64,000 nucleotides of DNA. Source: Bacillota bacterium (GTDB taxonomy: Bacteria; Bacillota; Bacilli; Bacillales_A; Planococcaceae). Where the stretch lies: the NCBI GenBank assembly GCA_018816185.1, contig JAHIWI010000150.1, forward strand, positions 1 to 64,000. Reading direction: 5' to 3'. The notes below the pieces were generated by a model, which was not told the origin of the DNA, searched no databases, and saw nothing but the letters and a program-made list of their open reading frames with translations. Below, piece after piece: positions 1 to 9,419 of this stretch (position 1 is the first letter of the stretch; each line of letters opens with the position of its first letter). The position numbers were made by a program, and so were the translations under genes.

Positions 1-88
1 ACCCTCAATCCTGAACAAGTACGTTATATCGGTAGTATTCAAGAATCTATGTTATAATGAATAAATGGAATTAACTGTATATCGCATG

Positions 89-162
89 AAATACCTTGCA
101 TCTTCTAGAATCTCGCCTTAAGGCTGTTAGTGTTCTACAAGTATGTCTAGGTATTTTTTTTT
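89..162 (+). promoter_or_regulatory. candidate structured leader / attenuator upstream of DUF1611-racemase operon
   Basis: AAATACCT (89-96) pairs with AGGTATTT (149-156), followed by a run of T; nested AGAA...TTCT and GCCTTAAGGC inside; a TATAAT-like -10 at 53-58 lies upstream. Confidence 0.5.
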
Positions 163-208
163 GTGATATTTATTTTTCTTTCATGAAAAATGGATGGAGG
201 AAAATTAA

Positions 209-1297
209 ATGAAGAAGACAGCAATTATATACTGCGAAAATCATTTTGGAACGATGGATGGGAAGACAGCGAACGGTTTGATTCGAAGCTCCGGCAAATA
301 TCAAATCGTTGGGGTGATAGATAGTACGAAGGCAGGCATGGATTCAGGAGCAGTGCTTGAAGGGAAAGAGAATGGTATTCCTATGTTCGCTAATATAGAA
401 GATGCATTACTAAATTTATCTAGCGTTCCAGATCAATTTATTTATGGGATTGCACCAGCCGATGCATTTTTGAAAGAAAATGAACGCAATGTTATTTTAG
501 AGGCAATGAAACAAGGGATGAACATTGTAAATCCACTTCAGGAGTTTCTAACAGATGATGAGCAATTTATTCAAGCTGCTCTTCACTATGGAGTGGGAAT
601 TGAAGATGTAAGGATGCCTCCATTAAAAAAAGATTTACATCTTTTTTCAGGGAGAATTCTACACATTGATACACCAATCGTTGCTGTATTAGGAACAGAT
701 GGCGCAGTTGGTAAAAGAACAACTTCTGTTATTCTTGAAGCTGCCCTACAAGCAAAAGGTTTGAAAGTAGCTTTTATTGCCACTGGACAAACCGGTCTCA
801 TTCAAGGAGCTAAGTATGGTGTAGCAATTGATGCTATTCCTTCACAATATATTACGGGTGAAATTGAAAATGAAATAATGAAAGCATATGACGATGAAAA
901 TCCAGACATCATCATTGTTGAAGGTCAAGGTGCGTTAAGTCACCCTTCCTATATTAGTTCAAGCGGTATTTTAAAAGGTTCAAGACCTGGAGCTGTTATT
1001 GTCCAACATCCACCAATGAGAAAAGTGCTTGGTGATTTTAACTTTATGCCAATGCCTACTGTTAAAAGTGAAATAGAACTAATTGAAAATTTTTCGGATT
1101 CTAAAGTTGTAGCGATTACAATCAACCATGAGAATATGACGGATCAAGAAATTGAAGATGTCGTTGTAGCTTATGAAAATCAACTTCATTTACCAACTAC
1201 TGATGTATTAAAACATGGGAGTGACAAGCTTGTTGAAAGCGTACTTGCAGCGTTTCCTCAATTAGCTAATCGTCAAAAGAAAGCTCTGGTAAATTGA
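209..1297 (+). CDS. DUF1611 domain protein (DgcN-like, putative D-glutamate N-acetyltransferase family)
   Basis: 362 aa ORF; P-loop-like GTDGAVGKRTT and overall DUF1611 pattern. Confidence 0.75.
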   Translation: MKKTAIIYCENHFGTMDGKTANGLIRSSGKYQIVGVIDSTKAGMDSGAVLEGKENGIPMFANIEDALLNLSSVPDQFIYGIAPADAFLKENERNVILEAMKQGMNIVNPLQEFLTDDEQFIQAALHYGVGIEDVRMPPLKKDLHLFSGRILHIDTPIVAVLGTDGAVGKRTTSVILEAALQAKGLKVAFIATGQTGLIQGAKYGVAIDAIPSQYITGEIENEIMKAYDDENPDIIIVEGQGALSHPSYISSSGILKGSRPGAVIVQHPPMRKVLGDFNFMPMPTVKSEIELIENFSDSKVVAITINHENMTDQEIEDVVVAYENQLHLPTTDVLKHGSDKLVESVLAAFPQLANRQKKALVN

Positions 1298-2391
1298 CTC
1301 ATTCTGAATTGCCTCGAATCGAAATAAACCTAGCGAAAATTTCTCATAATGCTGAAATGCTTTTAAAATTATACGGTTCTAAAGGAATCGAATTAATGGG
1401 TGTTACTAAAGGTGTATGTGGGAGTCCAGAAATTGCTAAGGTTCTAGTCGGGAAGGGGATGCAAATGCTTGGAGATTCTAAAGTGAAGAATCTTAAGCGG
1501 ATGCACGATGCAGGAATTCATGCAGAGTTTGTGTTATTGCGATCACCTGCATTAAGCGAAATTGCAAAAGTCATTCAAACGGTGGATGTGAGTTTGAATT
1601 CTGAACTTATTGTTATGAAACAACTTTCTGAAATGGCACTTAAACATCATGTCCTTCATAAGGTCATTCTGATGATTGAACTCGGTGATTTAAGAGAAGG
1701 TATATTACCTGAGAAGGCAGTAGATGTAGTGCGAGAAATTTTACAACTTAGAGGAATACGTTTAGTTGGCATTGGAGCTAATTTTGCTTGTTTCGGCGGA
1801 GTCAAACCGACGGAAGATAAGATGAATCAACTTTCTTTACTAGCTACTCAAATAGAGTCTGAGTTTAATATTACTTTGCCATATGTTTCTGGAGGTAATT
1901 CTGCGAACTACAGTTGGTTTATAAAGACTGAACACATGAATCGGATTAATAACTTGAGAATTGGAGAATCGATTCTTTTAGGCAGAGAAACGCTATATCG
2001 TGAGGCAATACCGAATTTATTCACAGATGCATTTACTTTTGTAGCTGAAGTAATTGAATCGAAAATGAAGCCTTCAGTTCCTTATGGAGAAATTGCTCAA
2101 AATGTTTTAGGTATTTCTCCAGAGTTTGAAGAACGAGGAGAAATCAGAAGAATTATTCTTGGTGTTGGATTTCAAGATGTGTTGATTTCTGGGCTTACAC
2201 CGAAATTAAATATTGAAATTCTCGGATCTAGTAGTGATCATACGGTCATGGATGCGAAGCAGGAAAATCTGCGAGTAGGCGATGAAGTAAGCTTCTCCGT
2301 GAATTATGGTGCATTGTTAACACTTATGACTTCAGAAAATATAAGTAAAAAATATATAAACATGTTAACTCCACATGCTGTGGATAAATAA
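1294..2391 (+). CDS. alanine/ornithine racemase family PLP-dependent enzyme
   Basis: 365 aa; N-terminal PRIEINLAKISHNA...GVTKGVCG typical of Alr-fold racemases; TTG start overlaps the upstream stop. Confidence 0.8.
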   Translation: MTHSELPRIEINLAKISHNAEMLLKLYGSKGIELMGVTKGVCGSPEIAKVLVGKGMQMLGDSKVKNLKRMHDAGIHAEFVLLRSPALSEIAKVIQTVDVSLNSELIVMKQLSEMALKHHVLHKVILMIELGDLREGILPEKAVDVVREILQLRGIRLVGIGANFACFGGVKPTEDKMNQLSLLATQIESEFNITLPYVSGGNSANYSWFIKTEHMNRINNLRIGESILLGRETLYREAIPNLFTDAFTFVAEVIESKMKPSVPYGEIAQNVLGISPEFEERGEIRRIILGVGFQDVLISGLTPKLNIEILGSSSDHTVMDAKQENLRVGDEVSFSVNYGALLTLMTSENISKKYINMLTPHAVDK

Positions 2392-2392
2392 A

Positions 2393-2424
2393 AAAAGCAC
2401 TCGGTTCAAATCCGAGTGCTTTCT
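2393..2424 (+). terminator. intrinsic terminator
   Basis: AAAGCACTCGG-ttcaaat-CCGAGTGCTTT followed by T-rich sequence. Confidence 0.8.
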
Positions 2425-2444
2425 TCCGTTATTGGTGATTAAAG

Positions 2445-2567
2445 TTAAACTTTTAATGATCGTCTGCGAATCTCTGATTCTAGTAGACTGATGAAATCTG
2501 AGCTTAATTTTAACTCTTTTGCTTTGTAGTAAGACTCTACTAGTAATTCTGATGAAAGATTACTCAT
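2445..2567 (-). CDS. sda: sporulation histidine kinase inhibitor Sda
   Basis: 40 aa [50 protein letters not shown]; the ORF track start is too long. Confidence 0.9.
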   Translation of the reverse strand: MSNLSSELLVESYYKAKELKLSSDFISLLESEIRRRSLKV

Positions 2568-2677
2568 TTTAAATAGGCACCTCCGTTTAATAGTTTTATT
2601 TATAGTTTGAATTTTTAATTGATATTTTGGATGTACATTTAATCTATCAAAATAATTTCCAAAGAACAACCGTTCTG

Positions 2678-2776
2678 TTATCCACAGTTTACAGTGGATA
2701 ACTTGTGTTTAAGTTGTGCATAATTTCTCGAACCGTATATTTAGCAGCACTAAATATGTGTATAAAGTTATCCACA
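2678..2776. promoter_or_regulatory. DnaA-box cluster upstream of sda
   Basis: TTATCCACA at 2678-2686, AGTGGATAA at 2693-2701 (one mismatch), TGTGCATAA at 2715-2723, TTATCCACA at 2768-2776. Confidence 0.85.
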
Positions 2777-3025
2777 ACTTTAAAAAATGCGAAATTTGTC
2801 GAAACATTTTTTTGGGAATTGGAAAAATAATTGGTTATATTTAATAAATATTCATCGTATTTCATAGTTATTATCTAAATATACAGACTTTTCTAATAAC
2901 TCATTCATTTATATTCACCTGAAAAGTGATTGTTCTTTCTAATCTACATTGTGGTGAATGTTGTGTATTGTCGAATATAGGAATAAAAATTGATGGTATT
3001 AGACAAAATTTTTGGAGGATTTTTT

Positions 3026-3562
3026 ATGATATTTCAACAAGAGGATTTAGTTTTAAGAGAATTAATGAAGGAAGATGCCGCTTTATTAGCCAAATGGCTT
3101 TCAAATCCAGATGTGTTAGAGTTTTATGAAGGAAGGGACAATCCTTTCGACTTGGCTAAAGTGCGTCAAAAATTCTTCAATCAAAATGATAGTGAAACAA
3201 GATGCATAATTGAATATGCAGGTAAAGAAATCGGGTATCTTCAATTTTATGACCTAGATCAGGAAGCTTTTACTGAATACGGACTTGAAGCTTCGGATGA
3301 ACGAGTTTTCGGCATGGATCAATTCATTGGAGAAGTGGATTGTTGGAATCGAGGTATAGGAACGAAAGTGGTGTCCGCTACGGTTCAATATTTATTGGAA
3401 CAAGAACAAGCAGACAAAATCGTTATGGATCCTCAAGTGGTTAACGAACGCGCAATTGCTTGCTACGAAAAGTGTGGATTTTTAAAAGTGAAGGTTTTAC
3501 CGCAAAAAGAGCTTCATGAAGGCGAGCTTCGAGATTGCTGGTTAATTGAATATACGAAGTAA
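3026..3562 (+). CDS. GNAT family N-acetyltransferase (AAC(6')-like)
   Basis: MIFQQEDLVLRELMKEDAALLAKWLSNPDVLEFYEGRDNPFD...; GGAGG RBS at 3014; start trimmed from ORF track. Confidence 0.75.
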   Translation: MIFQQEDLVLRELMKEDAALLAKWLSNPDVLEFYEGRDNPFDLAKVRQKFFNQNDSETRCIIEYAGKEIGYLQFYDLDQEAFTEYGLEASDERVFGMDQFIGEVDCWNRGIGTKVVSATVQYLLEQEQADKIVMDPQVVNERAIACYEKCGFLKVKVLPQKELHEGELRDCWLIEYTK

Positions 3563-3573
3563 GATAATAGATA

Positions 3574-3606
3574 AACGGCAAAAGCATAAACACTTTTGCC
3601 GTTTTG
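3574..3606. terminator. intrinsic terminator
   Basis: AACGGCAAAAG...CTTTTGCCGTTTTGTT inverted repeat. Confidence 0.7.
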
Positions 3607-4080
3607 TTATTTTTTAATAAAATGATCTCTCTTCATCACATATGTGTTGGCCATTAAATCGTGTAAACCACGTTTTTCAGGATGAAAAATAATTAACAAA
3701 AACCCAGCAAAAAGAATAACAGAGCTAACAAATGAAGCTAGGTAACGACCAATGGAACGGAGTAAGGAAATTCGATTTCCTTGTACATTCACAATTTGAA
3801 GCCGCATAACCCATTTTCCGAGTGTTGCTCGTAAAGGAGTGGCGGGTAAAATGATGTAATATGCAATCGTTACTATGTAAAAAAGGCTTTGTTCTTGTGC
3901 TAAATCCATCCCCACATTCAGTCCTGAGACAACTTCCATTGCTTCAGCCGTTGTTAACCCTATTAATTTTCCTAATCCTAATAGAAGAATAGATAAAATG
4001 ATGAAATCTAAAAATGATGCGATGAATCTGCTCCAAAATCCACCGAATTCAGGATGAAGTACATGCTGTCTGATGCTCAT
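3607..4080 (-). CDS. RDD family membrane protein
   Basis: 157 aa; GGFWSRFIASFLDFIILS and TLGKWVMRLQIV typical of RDD domains. Confidence 0.85.
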   Translation of the reverse strand: MSIRQHVLHPEFGGFWSRFIASFLDFIILSILLLGLGKLIGLTTAEAMEVVSGLNVGMDLAQEQSLFYIVTIAYYIILPATPLRATLGKWVMRLQIVNVQGNRISLLRSIGRYLASFVSSVILFAGFLLIIFHPEKRGLHDLMANTYVMKRDHFIKK

Positions 4081-4104
4081 TTGATTTCCTCCAAAATGTA
4101 GTAA

Positions 4105-4236
4105 TTAGTAGTGCTTAAATAAACCGAGTAAAAGACGAAATGGAGCTGAAAACAGCGACCATAAAAAGTGCCCTACTACTTCACCCCAAATGTAATCTCT
4201 TAATGAATGATCTTTTTCCTTCTTTTTCTTCTCCAT
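4105..4236 (-). CDS. small basic/amphipathic protein, 43 aa
   Basis: MEKKKKEKDHSLRDYIWGEVVGHFLWSLFSAPFRLLLGLFKHY read on the - strand; absent from the ORF track because of length; AGGAGAC upstream. Confidence 0.55.
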   Translation of the reverse strand: MEKKKKEKDHSLRDYIWGEVVGHFLWSLFSAPFRLLLGLFKHY

Positions 4237-4510
4237 TAGTTTTGTCTCCTTATGTCTAACTACGTTATCTGATTTACGTATTTTATTATGGAAAGTTTCA
4301 AATTACTACTATATGTTTTGAATTAACATTTTTGATTCATACTAATCTTACTTAGAAGATGAGTGGTTATTAAACTGACTATTCGAATTGGTACAAGTCT
4401 AGTGAAAGTTACGAATGCTTTAAAAGTTACTAAACTAAGCATCTGTAGTTGCTGCAAAACAGAAATGACTTTTCAAAGTTGAAAATCTATTAACAAAATA
4501 GGGGGATTAT

Positions 4511-5002
4511 ATGGAGAAAACTAGTAAACATGTGAAAGCGAGTTTGACGAACTATTCATCGAGAAATCTGTGGGGAGGCTTTCTATTTGGACTCGGAGTT
4601 GTCGCATTTATTGATGAGACAGTTTTTCATCAATTGCTACACTGGCATCATTTTTATGATAAATCTACAACGGACATAGGACTCGTTTCGGATGGGTTAT
4701 TTCACGCGTTTAGTTGGTTTGCCACTATTGGGTCTAGCTTTATGCTAGCGGACCTTCATCGAAGGCATGCTTTTGTTCTTAAACGCTGGATTGGTGGTGC
4801 ATTATTAGGTGGTGGGACATTTCAGCTTTATGATGGAACGATTCAGCATAAGCTTATGCAGATTCATCAAATTCGCTACAATGTCGATATTACGCCGTAT
4901 GATGTTGTGTGGAATATTACGGCTTTAGGAATGATTATCGCAGCCTATTTCCTTTTGAAGAACACCAACATAAGAACGGAGGAACATCATGCATTCAAAT
5001 AA
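4511..5002 (+). CDS. DUF2243 domain-containing membrane protein
   Basis: 163 aa; GFLFGLGVVAFIDETVFHQLLHWHHFYDKST. Confidence 0.85.
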   Translation: MEKTSKHVKASLTNYSSRNLWGGFLFGLGVVAFIDETVFHQLLHWHHFYDKSTTDIGLVSDGLFHAFSWFATIGSSFMLADLHRRHAFVLKRWIGGALLGGGTFQLYDGTIQHKLMQIHQIRYNVDITPYDVVWNITALGMIIAAYFLLKNTNIRTEEHHAFK

Positions 5003-5780
5003 CCATCTACCTGAACCGATTCTTTGGTTGCAACTGATCGCCGTATGTATGATTGCCATCGGTTTATATTTGATCGCCATGGTGATTTCAAATAGACGCT
5101 TTAGAAAGTCATGGTCTATATGGAAAACTCTTTCGTTCGGCATTGGTGTGGTGTTTATCTTTAGCGCAATTATTGGACCATACGCTATTAATGCTCATTC
5201 AGACTTCTATGCACATATGACCAACCATTTACTTCTTGGTATGCTCGCTCCAATATTAATCGCTTTTGCATCACCAGTAACTTTATTTTTGCGAGTGCTT
5301 AACGTTAAAACTGCAAGACGAGTAACTGAATGGATGAAGAGCTGGCCAATACTATTGTTAACACATCCATTAGTTGCAGCTTTGCTAAGCGTTGGAGGAC
5401 TATGGATTTTATACACGACAAGTTTATATGCACTCATGCAGCAAAACGTTCTATTGCATATGTTCGTGCATGTTCATGTGTTCATCGCGAGTTATCTATT
5501 TACGATTTCCATTATTTCTTTTGATTATCTTCCTCATCAATGGAGCTTTCGATTCCGATCAATTGTTCTCTTATTAGCCCTTGCTGCTCATGGGATTTTG
5601 TCGAAGTATTTATACGCCCATCCTCCAGAAGGCGTTTCGAGAATAGGTGCGGAAAAGGGTTCGATGTTGATGTATTACGGAGGAGATGCAAGTGAAATCC
5701 TGCTTATCCTCATCTTCTGTACCCAGTGGTATAAATCAACAAAACCACGAGTATCCACAAGCACTCATTCCTTTGTATGA
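4989..5780 (+). CDS. cytochrome c oxidase assembly protein, CtaG/caa3 type
   Basis: 263 aa; multi-TM with MTNHLLLGMLAPILIAFASPVTLFLR; overlaps the DUF2243 gene. Confidence 0.8.
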   Translation: MHSNNHLPEPILWLQLIAVCMIAIGLYLIAMVISNRRFRKSWSIWKTLSFGIGVVFIFSAIIGPYAINAHSDFYAHMTNHLLLGMLAPILIAFASPVTLFLRVLNVKTARRVTEWMKSWPILLLTHPLVAALLSVGGLWILYTTSLYALMQQNVLLHMFVHVHVFIASYLFTISIISFDYLPHQWSFRFRSIVLLLALAAHGILSKYLYAHPPEGVSRIGAEKGSMLMYYGGDASEILLILIFCTQWYKSTKPRVSTSTHSFV

Positions 5781-5852
5781 AGTAAAAACAATCGGGTAAT
5801 CTAACGTTGTTAAGAACAAACTCGCATTGAGTGATGAAGGGGAGAATTAAAA

Positions 5853-6005
5853 ATGTCTAAGAACAGAGAGCCACATCAAAAAATGACGACTCAAAGTAAT
5901 GGTCTAACAAACACACAAGAGGTTTTGTATCAAGAAGAATTCAAAAAAGCAGATCGTCATTCGAACGGAAATAAAATAGAAGCTACTAACAAACAAAAAC
6001 AGTAA
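5853..6005 (+). CDS. small hydrophilic protein, 50 aa
   Basis: MSKNREPHQKMTTQSNGLTNTQEVLYQEEFKKADRHSNGNKIEATNKQKQ; GGGGAG RBS. Confidence 0.5.
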   Translation: MSKNREPHQKMTTQSNGLTNTQEVLYQEEFKKADRHSNGNKIEATNKQKQ

Positions 6006-6009
6006 ATAC

Positions 6010-6200
6010 GCGAAGGACGCTTTCGCGGGCACAATAACTATCCAAACTAGTTTACTGGGAAGTGGTCGGCTATTTCTGAAGACTCCTGCGGAAAAACGAA
6101 ACACGCTAGACCCCACAGCTCAGCTGTTAACGACAGTTGAGCTAAGGAGGCTGGCGTTTCGTCCGCGGAAAGCGAGAGGAATAGCCCGCCACCTACATTT
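6010..6200 (+). repeat. GGACGCTTTC/GCGGAAAGCG-type interspersed repeat, copy A
   Basis: AGTGGTCGGCTATTTCTGAAGACTCCTGCGGAAA matches the reverse complement of 62042-62072 almost exactly; internal AGCTCAGCTGT/ACAGTTGAGCT stem. Confidence 0.8.
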
Positions 6201-6239
6201 TCATTCATGGCAATAGAAGAGAACTCACATTAAGTCGAA

Positions 6240-6274
6240 AATGCTCTTTAGTGAACATCTAAAGAGCATTTTTT
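6240..6274 (-). terminator. intrinsic terminator of the alcohol dehydrogenase gene
   Basis: AATGCTCTTTAG...CTAAAGAGCATT inverted repeat. Confidence 0.75.
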
Positions 6275-7414
6275 CTATGGTTTTAATATGAACTTGATGC
6301 TTTCGTCTTCATGGTCATGAAATGTTTTGTAAGCTTTGCTTGCTTCTGCTAAAGGTACTTTATGTGTAATGATTTCTCTTGGGTCGAATTCGCCTTTAGT
6401 AATCTTATCGAATAGTAAAGGCATGTAGTGTATGACAGGGGCTTGTCCCATTTTTAGTGTCACATTGCGTTCAAAGATATTTCCTAAAGGGAACATATTA
6501 TAGAGAGAACCGTAAACTCCTGTTAGTTGAATGGTTCCAAACTTCCTAACTGCATTTAAGCCAATATCAATAGCACTCAAAGTTCCACCTTGAAGCTTTA
6601 ATTTTTGTTCGACTTTTTCTACGATTGAAAGTTTCCCATCCATCCCCACACAATCGATCACAATGTCAACGCCGCCATTCGTTATTTCCTTAATATGTGC
6701 ACCCATATCATCAAATTCATCAAAATTAAACGCTTCTACATTATTCATTTTTATCGCATGTTTCAATCGGTAAGGTAAGTGATCAACTGCGATGACACGT
6801 TTTGCGCCTTTCATCCACGCAAATTTTTGCGCCATTAAGCCGACAGGACCAGATCCTAAAACAGCAACCGTATCCCCTGGTTTTACCCCTGCATTTTCAA
6901 CACTCCAATAAGCAGTGGGAAGGACGTCAGATAAAAATAGAAGCGATTCATCTTCGAGCTCGCAAGAAGGTGGCACAACGAAAGGCATAAAATTCCCATA
7001 GGGCACTCGCAAGTATTCTGCTTGCCCACCCGTATAGTTGCCATATCTTTCTGTAAAACCAAAATATCCACCTGTATCAACTTCAGGATTATCATTTGAA
7101 TTATCACACTGACTTTCTAAATCATGCTTACAATAAAAACAAGTTCCGCAAGAAACGTTAAACGGTAAAACCACACGATCGCCCTTTTTTACTTTGGTTA
7201 CTGTTGGACCAACTTCTTCAACAATACCCATAGGTTCATGACCTATAACGTAATCTTTTCTTGTCGGAAGGGCTCCTCGATAAATGTGGAGATCTGATCC
7301 ACAAATGGCAGTTGAAGTGATACGAACGATTATGTCATCTTGGTTTTCTAATTTGGCATCTGGTACTTCTTTCACCTTAATATCCTTCGTGCCTTGAAAA
7401 GTGACTGCTTTCAT
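6275..7414 (-). CDS. zinc-dependent alcohol dehydrogenase (formaldehyde dehydrogenase-like)
   Basis: 379 aa; GHEPMGIVEEVG, four-Cys structural zinc site CGTCFYCKHDLESQC, GSGPVG. Confidence 0.85.
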   Translation of the reverse strand: MKAVTFQGTKDIKVKEVPDAKLENQDDIIVRITSTAICGSDLHIYRGALPTRKDYVIGHEPMGIVEEVGPTVTKVKKGDRVVLPFNVSCGTCFYCKHDLESQCDNSNDNPEVDTGGYFGFTERYGNYTGGQAEYLRVPYGNFMPFVVPPSCELEDESLLFLSDVLPTAYWSVENAGVKPGDTVAVLGSGPVGLMAQKFAWMKGAKRVIAVDHLPYRLKHAIKMNNVEAFNFDEFDDMGAHIKEITNGGVDIVIDCVGMDGKLSIVEKVEQKLKLQGGTLSAIDIGLNAVRKFGTIQLTGVYGSLYNMFPLGNIFERNVTLKMGQAPVIHYMPLLFDKITKGEFDPREIITHKVPLAEASKAYKTFHDHEDESIKFILKP

Positions 7415-7429
7415 TTAAATCCCTCTTTT

Positions 7430-7657
7430 TCAGTTTGGGTGAATTTCTTCATTTATAGCTGGATCTTTCGTAACTTTTCGATACGGATCGTTAATCACTT
7501 GTTTATTCAATTCATTAATCGAAATGGAATCGACTGTTTTCATGTCCTCATGCATATCGAAGAGACTTATCTTATCAGTCATCACTTGTTCCGGATTATC
7601 CATGTAAGGTCCTAAAGCCAATTTGCGATCTTCTTCTGTAAATACTTTTTTGTCCAT
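7430..7657 (-). CDS. small acidic hypothetical protein, 75 aa
   Basis: MDKKVFTEEDRKLALGPYMDNPEQVMTDKISLFDMHEDMK...; start trimmed to the ATG near a good RBS. Confidence 0.6.
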   Translation of the reverse strand: MDKKVFTEEDRKLALGPYMDNPEQVMTDKISLFDMHEDMKTVDSISINELNKQVINDPYRKVTKDPAINEEIHPN

Positions 7658-7728
7658 TGAATGACCATCCTTTCGTGAAATAAACCCATGTCGAGCCAAT
7701 GCGCATCGCCATGGGTAAATGAATAATA

Positions 7729-8241
7729 TTACTTGGCGACTGTCGGTGCGTAATGAAGTGGTGGGGGTACGAGCCAAGCTTTTTCTTTATTTAAACGTAG
7801 TAATTTTGCACCGAATAAAGCTTTACTTGCATGGAATTGTCCAAACATAAGAGCAATATCTTCACGTATTGCTTGTCCCATAACTAAGCTACATGCGACT
7901 AGACCTTGAGCTGCATTCACTGAAATAACGGCACTGATTTCGGGGTCCATAAATCGTGCGCCAACAGGAATTTCCTCGGCAGAAGCAACCGGTCGATCTG
8001 GTAAGGCTGGAGGCAAAGCAATACCATTTTCTTTTAAAAGTTCACCAATCGATTGGTTTTCATCCTTCATGGTTCTTACAGCTTCTTCTAGCATCGATTT
8101 AAGTTCTTTGTCACCTGCATGATTGATGAATGCTTGATAAATAGACAACAAACCGTTATTCGATATCATATAAGACCAAGCACCAAAAACTTCACCGTCA
8201 TGTAGCGGTTCGTCTTTCGAATTTCCAGATAAAATGCCCAA
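7729..8241 (-). CDS. DUF3231 family protein (spore-coat-like)
   Basis: 170 aa; MGILSGNSKDEPLHDGEVFGAWSY... typical of DUF3231. Confidence 0.75.
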   Translation of the reverse strand: MGILSGNSKDEPLHDGEVFGAWSYMISNNGLLSIYQAFINHAGDKELKSMLEEAVRTMKDENQSIGELLKENGIALPPALPDRPVASAEEIPVGARFMDPEISAVISVNAAQGLVACSLVMGQAIREDIALMFGQFHASKALFGAKLLRLNKEKAWLVPPPLHYAPTVAK

Positions 8242-8407
8242 CTGTTTTCCTCCTTTTGAATTGCATCGAGAATGTACAAAATTTCGTACTAACTTATGTT
8301 GTGTCAGTTTCTAACCAATATGCAGATGAATTTTATGTGTAAAAATTAGGGCAAAGAAAAAAGACTCGAGAAGGTGTTTTTCTCAAGTCCATTTTAATAA
8401 AAATGCA

Positions 8408-9316
8408 TTAAGCTATTTCATGTCCTTTTGACACTTGGAAGATTTCGAACCATTGCTCGCGGGTTAGTGTGATATCAAGTGCGCGAACTGCTGATTCAAT
8501 CCTACTCAATTTGCCTGAACCTACAACTGGCATAATGTGAGCTGGATGATTTAATAACCAAGCATACAAAATTTCGTCTATATCATGAACGCCGATTTCA
8601 CCCGCAATTTTAGTTAACGTGTTTCGTAAAGCCAACGTGCTTTCATCTTTGCTCGAAAAAATAGATCCTCCAGCTAGTGGTGACCATGCCATAGGTGGAA
8701 TTCTTTCTTCTTGGCATAAATCTAACGTTCCATCTTCGAAATTTTCAAGATGAACTGCTGACAATTCGATTTGGTTTGTTAATAACGGGAAATCTAAATA
8801 GGATTGAAGCATTTTGAAGTGAGAACGTTTAAAATTCGAAACACCAAAATGTCGCACTTTTCCTTCGGTCTTTAGTTGAATAAAAGCTTCTGCCACTTCA
8901 GCAGGATTCATGAAAGGATCCGGACGATGAATTAATAAAACATCTATATAATTCGTTTGAAGATTTTTTAAAGATTGTTCAACTGATGCGATGATATGTT
9001 CCTTACTCGTATCATAAGACTTAATCGAATGTTGTGGTCGGTTTTCTGAAACAAGCTTTATGCCACATTTCGTCACGATTTCCATCTCGTTGCGGAGTTC
9101 GGGTTTAAGTGCTAATGCTTCACCAAATATTTTTTCGCATGTATAGTTCCCATAAATATCGGCATGATCAAAAGTAGTAATGCCTAATTTTAAACAATTT
9201 TCAATATGTACAACTAAATCTTTCGTTGACATATCCCAATCGGAAAGACGCCATAGTCCATAAACAATTCTCGAAAAAGATAAGTCCTCTGTAAGTTCTA
9301 CTCGTTGCATAATCAT
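8408..9316 (-). CDS. aldo/keto reductase
   Basis: 302 aa; YGLWRLSDWD, FDHADIYGNYTCEKIFGEAL, GVSNF. Confidence 0.9.
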   Translation of the reverse strand: MIMQRVELTEDLSFSRIVYGLWRLSDWDMSTKDLVVHIENCLKLGITTFDHADIYGNYTCEKIFGEALALKPELRNEMEIVTKCGIKLVSENRPQHSIKSYDTSKEHIIASVEQSLKNLQTNYIDVLLIHRPDPFMNPAEVAEAFIQLKTEGKVRHFGVSNFKRSHFKMLQSYLDFPLLTNQIELSAVHLENFEDGTLDLCQEERIPPMAWSPLAGGSIFSSKDESTLALRNTLTKIAGEIGVHDIDEILYAWLLNHPAHIMPVVGSGKLSRIESAVRALDITLTREQWFEIFQVSKGHEIA

Positions 9317-9419
9317 TCTCCTCTCTCGTTTATTGTATACATTTCACATTCTATTTTCATTCAAAAGAAGTTTGTTGCGATGATTCGCCTCAGCTATTAG
9401 TTATAAGATTTCATGGTTA

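Noticed and set aside
586-801. Antisense and out-of-frame ORFs in the track (for example 586-801 -, 5207-5437 -, 12007-12276 +, 25043-25477 -, 38956-39192 -, 54698-55087 -)
   Set aside because: They overlap strong CDSs on the other strand or frame, lack RBSs and look like shadow translations.
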